Positions 5,739-12,136 of a stretch of 12,136 nucleotides of DNA are shown piece after piece. The position numbers and the translations under genes were made by a program. The notes beneath the pieces were generated by a model. The model saw only the letters and a list, made by a program, of their open reading frames with translations, had not been told where the DNA came from and searched no databases. Location of the stretch: NCBI GenBank assembly GCA_964649515.1, contig CAZYPV010000085.1:1-12136 (forward strand). The letters run 5' to 3'. Position 1 is the stretch's first letter. The number at the start of each line of letters is the position of its first letter. The DNA is from CALKGK01 sp964649515 (GTDB lineage Bacteria > Bacteroidota > Bacteroidia > Flavobacteriales_D > Sanyastnellaceae).

Positions 5739-6920
5739 TTAGTTAAAACAACCAATTTCACTTCCTTCCTTCAAAGCTTTTTCCGCGTAGAATTCCTGCT
5801 CGCTTTGAATGCGGATAAACGCTTCACACGCCTCGCTTCTTCTCCCTAGATTTTTGAGACACATGGCTGTGTAGAATGCACTTTCTCTTCGAAATACACT
5901 CACACCATCATTTTCTTCGGTGGTAAGTTGTGCCAAACTTCCTTCAAAATCTCGCAGCTCATAAAGACACATCGCTCGGTAAAATCGTCCGTTCGCGTCT
6001 CCAGGAAATTGATCGAGAATGAGTGCAAACATGTTGGCTGCAGTGGGGTAATTTTTTGCCGCAAACTCAGCAAGGGCCATGTCCAAATACTGGGTGTATT
6101 GAATGCTAAATGTGGGCTCTTCGTTGATCTTATTTTCCTCAACGTAGGTGTTTTCGAAAGCGGGATGAAGTCCGGTATTCTTCTGTAAGTCTTCCAAAGA
6201 AACCACCTCTTTTCGCAAATTCCGGTAGTCGGCCACTTTATATGTTCGAACGTGATAGATTTCATTCCCAAGACCGTGTTCTACTTGCTGCCGCACTTGC
6301 TCTGCACGGTCGTCTTTGTATTCAGAAAGTCGGTTCAAGACGGTTTCCAATTCAATCTTCTGCATTTTTTCGGTGTCCAACATGCGTTCATCTTTTTCAT
6401 CGGAGATTTGAGTTGCTTCCGTTCCAGCTTGGATGTTCTCCACCAAAACGTAGGCATCGTCTATCGGCTCATCTTGATCTCCGTCCTGTTGGGTGATGAG
6501 TGCGATGGTGGAGTCGTTGGATGCTACGGCAAGCACTTTCATTTCACCTTTTTTGGGCTGATCTTTTTCTTGATTTTCTGAGGAGTTGGGCGCTTCCAAG
6601 AGTCCGGCGTTCGGTTTTTCAATGTTTTGCTCCTGTTTTGCGATGTTGAACCTCCAAATGGCCAAGGTGAGAAGCAAGCCCATCAATACCACTCCGGTGT
6701 ACCATCCCCACTTGTTGGAAGAGGTACTTTTGAATCCGGTTTTGTTGTTCCAATGACGCAGGGCTTCCGGATCTTCAAAACCCTCCATCGCATCAGCCAA
6801 AAAAGGATCTTCAAGCGCCATTCTCTCCAAGCGATGAGCCGCTTTCGAACTCAATTCTCCCGCATGATACTTGCGTATTTCTTCAGCAGAAACGGGGCGA
6901 TTTGTTGATTTGGATTTCAT
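5739..6920 (-). CDS. Membrane anti-sigma-like protein with C-terminal TPR-like region
   Basis: A 393-residue protein with one membrane helix at about 71-89 (WGWYTGVVLMGLLLTLAIW), which puts residues 1-70 in the cytoplasm and the rest in the periplasm. The N-terminal segment (VSAEEIRKYHAGELSSKAAH, then RLERMALEDPFLADAMEGFE) is the kind found in Bacteroidota anti-sigma-like proteins. A low-complexity acidic linker follows. Residues 275-388 are alpha-helical with TPR-like pairs (YPTAANMFALILDQFPGDAN, RFYRAMCLYELRDFEGSLAQL, AFYTAMCLKNLGRRSEACEAF). Its ATG overlaps the sigma-factor stop as ATGA, implying translational coupling. Likely role: bind and hold the cotranscribed ECF sigma factor at the membrane, with the periplasmic helical domain sensing or docking a partner. 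The anti-sigma function is inferred from position and architecture; no zinc-binding motif of classical ZAS domains is visible. Confidence 0.78.
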   Translation of the reverse strand: MKSKSTNRPVSAEEIRKYHAGELSSKAAHRLERMALEDPFLADAMEGFEDPEALRHWNNKTGFKSTSSNKWGWYTGVVLMGLLLTLAIWRFNIAKQEQNIEKPNAGLLEAPNSSENQEKDQPKKGEMKVLAVASNDSTIALITQQDGDQDEPIDDAYVLVENIQAGTEATQISDEKDERMLDTEKMQKIELETVLNRLSEYKDDRAEQVRQQVEHGLGNEIYHVRTYKVADYRNLRKEVVSLEDLQKNTGLHPAFENTYVEENKINEEPTFSIQYTQYLDMALAEFAAKNYPTAANMFALILDQFPGDANGRFYRAMCLYELRDFEGSLAQLTTEENDGVSVFRRESAFYTAMCLKNLGRRSEACEAFIRIQSEQEFYAEKALKEGSEIGCFN

Positions 6921-7471
6921 CGTTTTTCTAGAATTAGCTGCAAATTTCGTTTGCCATTTTGAATGTAGCTTTTCACTTTTTTCAGCTCAAAACCGGTCTT
7001 TTCTGCGATGTCTTGATAACACATTTCTTCCAAGTAAAAGAGCTTCACACATTGAGCTTGATGCGGCTTTAGGGTGTCAAGGGCGTCTTCCAAGGCAAGC
7101 AATTGGCTTTCAAGTGCCGTTTTTTCTTCCATACGCGTTTGACCATCATCTTCCAAGTCCTTCATCAACGCTTCCGGTGCGCGTTTTTTTCGGAGTCGCA
7201 TGAGGCATTCGTTCTTCACTACAACGTACAGCCAGCCTTTGAACTGATTCACTTCTTTCACCAAGAGTTCTTTAAGCAATTTCTCGAAAACCTGCATCAC
7301 AAGGTCGTCAGCATCCGAAGTGTTTTTCAAGTACTTCATGGCAGTACCAAAGGCCAAATGGGCGTGCCTTTCATAAAGCACCCCCACCAGCTTTTGATCT
7401 TGCGTGTCGCGGTATTGTGCCACCAGCAACTCGTCGCTCAATCGTGTGATATGTTTTCTTCTCTTGATCAA
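6917..7471 (-). CDS. ECF-family RNA polymerase sigma factor
   Basis: A 184-residue group 4 sigma factor with only regions 2 and 4. Region 2 spans about residues 23-93: LYERHAHLAFGTAMKYLKN, then SDADDLVMQVFEKLL in the position of the conserved DAEDLTQEVF segment, and FKGWLYVVVKNECLMRLRKK. Region 4 spans about 127-180: LKPHQAQCVKLFYLEEMCYQ, DIAEKTGF and the recognition helix KKVKSYIQNGKRNLQLIL. It would direct RNA polymerase to a small regulon, probably including its own operon. It starts 3 nt after the stop of the TonB-plug gene and overlaps the anti-sigma-like gene by 4 nt. The trio resembles FecI-type surface signalling in layout, but gene order and the barrel-less plug protein differ from classical FecI-FecR-FecA. 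Target promoters cannot be told from the sequence. Confidence 0.93.
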   Translation of the reverse strand: MIKRRKHITRLSDELLVAQYRDTQDQKLVGVLYERHAHLAFGTAMKYLKNTSDADDLVMQVFEKLLKELLVKEVNQFKGWLYVVVKNECLMRLRKKRAPEALMKDLEDDGQTRMEEKTALESQLLALEDALDTLKPHQAQCVKLFYLEEMCYQDIAEKTGFELKKVKSYIQNGKRNLQLILEKR

Positions 7472-7474
7472 ATG

Positions 7475-8200
7475 TTATGGGTTCTGACTAGCAATCCACT
7501 CGTTGTAAAGGTCAAAATAATTCTTGGATTCAATGACAATCACTCCACCTGTTAAATCACCATACTTCGCAGGAACCCCACCGGTGTAAACTGAAATGGA
7601 ACCGATTCCGCTCGCAGGAAGGCTTCTGAAGTTCCCCGTTATTTTCATTCCGTCCACCATGTATTGAACAGCATTGGATCGCGAACCTCTGAAATACAAT
7701 TCCTGACCATCAGGGCTGGAGCTCACGCCGGCAGTCATGCTTGTTACAATGGCTTTGACGTCTCTTTTCGCCGGACTGTTTTTAATCATCTCCGCACTTA
7801 CAGTGATTTTTGATGCTTCTTCAGGGTCAATAAGCGGGATGGCGTAAGTAATGACCTCCACTTCCGGACCCATAAAAGTAGCCACACTCATGCTTTGATC
7901 TTTGATGTAGGAGATTTGATCTGGATCAACACGAATTTCATTGATCTCTTTCGTCACATACCCAATAAAGGAGATGTTCAAGTTATAGATGCCCGGTTTC
8001 AAAGGTTTCAGGATGAATCTTCCATCGATGTCGGTCATCGCACCAATCTGTTGTTCGCCAGCCATAACAAAAACATTAGCACCAATAAGGGCTTGATTGT
8101 TTTCGTCAAAAACCTTTCCTCGGATCTCGCCGAAGTTGTTTTGCGCTTGTATCACGGTTCCTCCAAGGAAGAGCGCCAAAAGTAGGATTGCATTTTTCAT
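7475..8200 (-). CDS. Carboxypeptidase-regulatory plus TonB-plug protein lacking a beta-barrel
   Basis: A 241-residue exported protein. Signal peptide 1-20 (MKNAILLLALFLGGTVIQAQ). Residues 24-105 are a carboxypeptidase-D regulatory-like beta-sandwich (IRGKVFDENNQALIGANVFV, TDIDGRFILKPLKPGIYNL, ISFIGY), as at the N-terminus of SusC-type receptors. Residues ~133-225 match a TonB-receptor plug: SAEMIKNSPAKRDVKAIV, LYFRGSRSNAVQYMVDGMKI and SVYTGGVPAKYGDLTGGVIV. The chain stops 18 residues later (YFDLYNEW...). A normal receptor would continue for 500 or more residues as a 22-strand barrel. The stop lies only 3 nt before the sigma-factor ATG and the intergenic packing is tight, so this looks like the natural end, not a decayed receptor. 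It may act as a periplasmic sensor or adaptor for the ECF pair; that is inference. First gene of the operon. Confidence 0.87.
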   Translation of the reverse strand: MKNAILLLALFLGGTVIQAQNNFGEIRGKVFDENNQALIGANVFVMAGEQQIGAMTDIDGRFILKPLKPGIYNLNISFIGYVTKEINEIRVDPDQISYIKDQSMSVATFMGPEVEVITYAIPLIDPEEASKITVSAEMIKNSPAKRDVKAIVTSMTAGVSSSPDGQELYFRGSRSNAVQYMVDGMKITGNFRSLPASGIGSISVYTGGVPAKYGDLTGGVIVIESKNYFDLYNEWIASQNP

Positions 8201-8364
8201 GATTTAAATTTTAAAGGTTTTGAAACTGTTCTCCTCTTTAAGATGCAGCTCATCATCACATTCCATAAAATCGATTGAATTTTTTTTGATTTTACTTTTT
8301 AACTCCTCGGAGACAACCTTTTTCCATGTTCACTTGTCTTATTGGCACTACAATGCTGCTTAAT
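8201..8364. promoter_or_regulatory. Divergent intergenic region between the plug-ECF operon and the giant secreted protein
   Basis: 164 bp between two start codons that point away from each other, so promoters for both must lie here or close by. The stretch 8277-8302 is very T-rich on the plus strand. I found no exact TAnnTTTG box on either strand; TACTTTTT near 8293 is the nearest plus-strand match. On the minus strand a purine-rich AGAGGAGA sits about 33 nt before the ATG at 8200, too far for a normal ribosome binding site. An ECF-type promoter cannot be assigned by eye. Confidence 0.5.
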
Positions 8365-11300
8365 ATGAAGTACTTACGTCTACTCTTTGCCCTTGCCTTT
8401 CTTTTATTGCTCCATTCTGCGGAAGCGCACGGTCCGCGTTCTTCGTTTGAGTTCATTGCCAATCAATCACAATGGGCTAACCAGGTTGAGTTTCGAGCAA
8501 GAATGGGAGGAAGTAGTGTTTTTCTTGAGAAGCATGCCTTCACTTGGAGTTTGATTCATCCGGAAGACCTTACTCTTGTGCACGATGCCCAACAGCTTTC
8601 GCCTGAGGAACAAGCTCAGGTAATGTTGAGAGGACACGCATACAAGGTGAATTTTTTAGGAGCAAATCAGAATACAAACCTCTCGGGTGAAGAGGAAAAA
8701 TCACATTACTACAACTTTTTTATTGGGGATGATGAAAGCAAATGGGCGTCCAAGGTTCCTGCTTTTGGCGCTGTGAAATACGAATCCTTGTGGAATGGAA
8801 TTGGGATGCGCGTTTACAACAGCGATAGCCATTTTAAATACGACTTTTTAGTAGCCGCAGGAGCAGACGCTGGGCAAGTGCGTTTTGAATATGAAGGAAT
8901 TGATGCGGTGAGTCTTGTTAATGGCGACCTACGTTTTGAAACGAATGCAGGAACCATCATTGAACAAGCGCCTTTCGCCTATCAAATGAATGGAACAAGC
9001 ATGCAGGAGGTTCCGTGCTCATATACGCTCGTGAATGGGGTGGTGGGATTTGAATTCCCAGAAGGTTATGATACCAGTAGATTGCTTACCATCGACCCTA
9101 TTGTTATTGCAAGTACACTTTCGGGGAGTGACGGAGACAGCAATTATGGTCACTGCGCAGCATTCGATATTGCAGGAAATATTTATACGGGAGCCATCGC
9201 CTTTGGACCCGGGTATCCAACAACGCTTGGAGCTTTTCAAGAAACATTTTCCGCTGGCGGAGGCTTCGGTGTTGATATTGCGGTTAGTAAACTCAACCCA
9301 ACCGGCACCGATTTAATTTACGCCTCTTACCTTGGTGGAAATAGTGGTGATTATCCCCATTCATTGATCATCAATAATCAAGGGCAACTATATGTTTATG
9401 GTTCTACAGATTCGCAGGATTTTCCAACTTCAGCCAACGCATATGACGATACTCCAAACGGGGGAATTGACATTGTTGTTTCTTGCTTTAGCGAAGACGG
9501 TACGGCACTCGTTGGTTCGACGTATGTTGGCGGATCGGGAACGGATGGACGAAACCAATTTTCAACCAATTACGGCGATCAATACCGGGGAGAAATTTTC
9601 TTAACCCAAGATGGTTTGCCCGTGATTGCATCGAACACTGCTAGTGACGATTTTCCAACGTCCGTCAATGCATATCAAACTACCTTCGGCGGCGGCGGTC
9701 AGGATGCAGCTGGTTTGAAATTCAATGCTTCTTTGAGCAACCTCCTTTGGTCGAGCTATTTTGGTGCTGGAGGAGATGATGTTGGACTCGGAATACGAAC
9801 GGCTGAGAATGGCGATGTTGTGATGAGTGGAACGGCAGGAGCTGGACTTCCTACGACTACAGGCAGCTATCAGCCGAATTTGGCGGGAGATCGCGACGGT
9901 TTTATTGTTCGTTTCAACCCCGCAGGAAGTGCCGTTAATGCATGTACCTATTTTGGAACCCCAGAACTCGATCAGTGTTTTTTCATTGACTTGGACAACG
10001 ACGAAGATGTGTGGGTTTATGGACAGTCGGCAGGAGATATGCCCATTGTGGGCGATGTATTCAATCAACCCGACGGTTCGCTTTTCATTAGCAAATTCAA
10101 TCCCAACCTCACTTCCCTAGAAGTTTCTAGCCGTATTGGTGAGGGCAGTCAGTGGGGAGGAAGCGCGGCAGTCCCAGTGGCTTTTTTGGTCGATCGTTGT
10201 GATAACATCTACATCAGCGGGTACAGCGCGCAGGACGGTTTGCCGCTAACCGATGATGCGGTTTATGATGATGGGGGTTTTTATCTTGCCGCCTTTGGTA
10301 TCGATATTTCTACCTTAGAATTCGGAACCTATTATCCTTCAAATCACGTGGATGGAGGAACGTCTCGTTTTGACAAAAACGGAATTGTTTACCAAGGAGT
10401 TTGCTCTGGTGGCGATTTTCCCACAAACCCAGATGCTTGGGGACCAGTACAAAATACAGGATGGGACATTGGTGTATTTAAAATGGATTTTGAAGTTTCA
10501 GGAGTAAATGCCAGCTTGACTGCCAGCGCCGAAGCTCTGAACGGATGTGCTCCACACAATGTTGATTTTCAGAATTATTCTGTTGGAAACATCTTTGAAT
10601 GGGACTTTGGAGATGGTTCACCCATTTCCGATGAGTTCGAACCGTCACACGAATACACCGAGCCAGGGGTTTATGAAGTGCGATTGATTTCCAGCGACGA
10701 GCTTTCTTGCAACCTCGCAGACACGGCCTACATCGAAATTCAAGTGAGTGTGCCTACGGATTTTCAGGCGGCATTCACCAGTACGCTGAATTGCGAAGAC
10801 CTGAGCGTTTCCACCCAAAACGAAACGGGTGTGGATTGGCTGGATTATACTTGGGACATGGGTGATGGAACCATTATTGAAGGGTTTGAAGCGAATCATG
10901 CCTATGCCGAAGAAGGAGATTACACCATCACCCTTTCTGCGGTAGACAATGGCTGTGATGGAGACGATGAGGCTTCGCAAGAGATCAGCATTGTAGGGGC
11001 AGTTCAGGCCGAATTCAGCGCCAGTGAACTGGAGGGTTGTGGAGAATTGAATGTAGATTTTACCAACTCCAGTAACGGATTGACCTACGAATGGAATTTT
11101 GGCGATGGCAGCGACGCCGTTTTTGATGACGAAACGAGTCATACCTTCTTCGGTCCGAATACTTTCGAAGTCCAGTTAATCGCTTTTCACCCCGAAAGCT
11201 GTAACCTCAGCGATACCACGGTGCTCGAAGTGAATGTAGGTGCGATTCAAGCCATCGAGTCTGACTTCACCCTATTCCAAAGCGATTGCGAATTACTCGA

Positions 11301-12136
11301 AGTAAGCGGTGAAGAGAATGCGATTGGCCAGAACCTCACTTACACTTGGAACATGGGCGATGGTACGGTTTACAACACCCCAAACATCACCCATAACTAC
11401 GAGGCTACCGGTTTGTACAATGTGACGCTCCAGGTGTTCGATGAACTTTGTGATTTAGAGGCCAGCAGTAATTTGGATGTGAATGTGCAAAATGAAGTCA
11501 CAGCACAGATTGGGAACGATGAGCTTTCGGCGTGCAATCCTTTTTCGGTAGAATTTATGAATCAGAGTGCAGGTAGCGTGTTTACTTGGGATTTTGGTGA
11601 TGGCAGCGAATTGTATCAAGGTCAGTTTGCCAGTCACGAATACCCCAATGCAGGAAACTACACCGTAACCCTCACGGTTGAGGGTGTTGGGGCATGTGAA
11701 GGGCTTGATGTCACGACAATTGAGGTGGAAGTAATTCAAACGCCTACCATCGAGTCCATTTTTGAAGTGGAGCAAATTGGGGCGTGCGAGAGTCTAGAAA
11801 TCGCTACTGAAAACCTCAGTATTGGTGATGACCTTAACTATCAGTGGATCATTGAAAACGATGTATTTTATGACGAGAACACCACCTACACCTTCAACGG
11901 TGCAGGCAGTTATAACGTGGAACTCACGGTTTCAGAAGACCTTTGTAACACCAGCAATACTTCTTCCCAAACCATAGAAGTGATTCCCGGAATCGACTTC
12001 AACTTCCCTCCAGATGAGCCTTTGTGTTACTATGAAGATGGTATTCAGCTTAGCAGCGGAATTGATCCGAATGCAGATGTTGAGTGGTCTACCGGAGAAA
12101 CCACACACGAAATATTTGTAACAGAACCCGGAGATT
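8365..12136 (+). CDS. Giant secreted DUF7948-SBBP-PKD protein, probable T9SS client, partial
   Basis: Open frame of 1257 codons to the right edge with no stop; the C-terminus is missing. The ATG at 8365 is preferred because it begins a clean signal peptide (MKYLRLLFALAFLLLLHSAEA, about 21 residues); an in-frame ATG at 8326 would add 13 poor residues. Residues ~27-233 are a DUF7948-type domain (SFEFIANQSQWANQVEFRAR; YYNFFIGDDESKWASKVPAF; FKYDFLVAAGADAGQV; IIEQAPFAYQ). About 245-695 is a seven-repeat SBBP-like beta-propeller. From about 715 to 1205 are six PKD domains. The final residues (EWSTGETTHEIFVTEPGD) resemble the Ig-like segment often found just before a type B T9SS sorting domain. Such proteins are typically exported to the cell surface or medium and often act in adhesion or gliding; here that is inference. 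It is divergent from the ECF operon. Confidence 0.9.
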   Translation, partial: MKYLRLLFALAFLLLLHSAEAHGPRSSFEFIANQSQWANQVEFRARMGGSSVFLEKHAFTWSLIHPEDLTLVHDAQQLSPEEQAQVMLRGHAYKVNFLGANQNTNLSGEEEKSHYYNFFIGDDESKWASKVPAFGAVKYESLWNGIGMRVYNSDSHFKYDFLVAAGADAGQVRFEYEGIDAVSLVNGDLRFETNAGTIIEQAPFAYQMNGTSMQEVPCSYTLVNGVVGFEFPEGYDTSRLLTIDPIVIASTLSGSDGDSNYGHCAAFDIAGNIYTGAIAFGPGYPTTLGAFQETFSAGGGFGVDIAVSKLNPTGTDLIYASYLGGNSGDYPHSLIINNQGQLYVYGSTDSQDFPTSANAYDDTPNGGIDIVVSCFSEDGTALVGSTYVGGSGTDGRNQFSTNYGDQYRGEIFLTQDGLPVIASNTASDDFPTSVNAYQTTFGGGGQDAAGLKFNASLSNLLWSSYFGAGGDDVGLGIRTAENGDVVMSGTAGAGLPTTTGSYQPNLAGDRDGFIVRFNPAGSAVNACTYFGTPELDQCFFIDLDNDEDVWVYGQSAGDMPIVGDVFNQPDGSLFISKFNPNLTSLEVSSRIGEGSQWGGSAAVPVAFLVDRCDNIYISGYSAQDGLPLTDDAVYDDGGFYLAAFGIDISTLEFGTYYPSNHVDGGTSRFDKNGIVYQGVCSGGDFPTNPDAWGPVQNTGWDIGVFKMDFEVSGVNASLTASAEALNGCAPHNVDFQNYSVGNIFEWDFGDGSPISDEFEPSHEYTEPGVYEVRLISSDELSCNLADTAYIEIQVSVPTDFQAAFTSTLNCEDLSVSTQNETGVDWLDYTWDMGDGTIIEGFEANHAYAEEGDYTITLSAVDNGCDGDDEASQEISIVGAVQAEFSASELEGCGELNVDFTNSSNGLTYEWNFGDGSDAVFDDETSHTFFGPNTFEVQLIAFHPESCNLSDTTVLEVNVGAIQAIESDFTLFQSDCELLEVSGEENAIGQNLTYTWNMGDGTVYNTPNITHNYEATGLYNVTLQVFDELCDLEASSNLDVNVQNEVTAQIGNDELSACNPFSVEFMNQSAGSVFTWDFGDGSELYQGQFASHEYPNAGNYTVTLTVEGVGACEGLDVTTIEVEVIQTPTIESIFEVEQIGACESLEIATENLSIGDDLNYQWIIENDVFYDENTTYTFNGAGSYNVELTVSEDLCNTSNTSSQTIEVIPGIDFNFPPDEPLCYYEDGIQLSSGIDPNADVEWSTGETTHEIFVTEPGD
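9214..10476 (+). repeat. Seven-repeat SBBP-like beta-propeller within the giant protein
   Basis: The motif (F/Y/L/M)P(T/x), followed by an aromatic or similar residue 5-6 positions later, recurs at residues 284, 353, 430, 495, 559, 626 and 685 (spacing 69, 77, 65, 64, 67, 59). Each is followed by a D/G-x-x(V/I/L)-(S/R/K)-(K/R)-(F/L) strand and, in most, by a Y-(L/F/V)-G turn. Examples are FPTSANAY, FPTSVNAYQ and LPTTTGSYQ. Seven copies are consistent with a closed seven-bladed propeller. Confidence 0.75.
10501..11985 (+). repeat. Six tandem PKD domains with a fixed cysteine pair
   Basis: The W-(D/N)-(F/M)-GDG-(S/T) signature occurs at residues 746, 830, 910, 995 and 1075; the sixth copy has W1161 but reads WIIEND with no GDG. 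Each copy then has an H/Y-x-(Y/F) strand, a G/N-x-(Y/F) turn and alternating hydrophobics. Cysteine pairs are 728/782, 810/864, 892/946, 975/1029, 1057/1111 and 1141/1194. The domain period is 82-84 residues. Confidence 0.92.

Noticed and set aside
7475..7500. Plug gene as a pseudogene truncated by frameshift
   Set aside because: No barrel-like coding remnant exists downstream in any frame; the sigma-factor gene begins 3 nt after the stop.
7103..7555. 150-residue plus-strand open frame across the sigma-factor gene
   Set aside because: Antisense shadow of a well-supported ECF sigma factor; no recognisable motif.

Overview
The window looks like a chromosomal segment of a Bacteroidota bacterium, probably from the Flavobacteriales or a neighbouring group. 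The evidence is an ftsX-DUF3098-uppP run, a secreted protein built from the DUF7948, SBBP and PKD modules typical of type IX secretion (T9SS) clients, an ECF sigma/anti-sigma pair next to a TonB-plug protein, and TAnnTTTG-type -7 promoter boxes. The sequence is a draft: exactly 100 Ns interrupt a tandem repeat at 1105-1204. I see no tRNA, rRNA, IS element, phage gene or CRISPR array.

Layout. (a) 1-954, minus: the N-terminal 318 residues of a secreted protein made of ~95-residue SPNGGE repeats, running off the left edge. (b) 955-1351: a divergent intergenic region with a -7-like box and an array of 20-bp repeats that contains the assembly gap. (c) 1352-2110, plus: a Mn-type superoxide dismutase with a Tat-like lipoprotein signal. 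(d) 2130-5091, minus: a PLP-dependent ACC-deaminase/D-cysteine-desulfhydrase-family enzyme, then ftsX, a DUF3098 membrane protein and uppP, closely spaced and convergent with the dismutase gene. (e) 5205-5612, minus: a small helix-hairpin-helix protein (DUF4332-like), followed by a clear rho-independent terminator. (f) 5739-8200, minus: a three-gene operon encoding a carboxypeptidase-regulatory/TonB-plug protein with no beta-barrel, an ECF sigma factor, and a membrane anti-sigma-like protein with a C-terminal TPR-like region. (g) 8365-12136, plus: a large secreted protein open at the right edge, with a DUF7948 domain, a seven-repeat SBBP propeller and six PKD domains.

How the parts may work together. 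FtsX and UppP act in septal peptidoglycan control and lipid-carrier recycling, so block (d) is an envelope-housekeeping cluster. Block (f) has the logic of cell-surface signalling (outer-membrane plug, inner-membrane anti-sigma, sigma factor), but the receptor barrel is missing. It is transcribed divergently from the giant surface protein in (g), which makes that protein a possible but unproven target. The two edge genes are both secreted repeat proteins and neither is complete here.

The most unusual points are the barrel-less plug protein inside a sigma/anti-sigma operon, the nearly invariant 54-residue spacing of a cysteine pair in all six PKD domains, and the graded 20-bp repeat array that broke the assembly.
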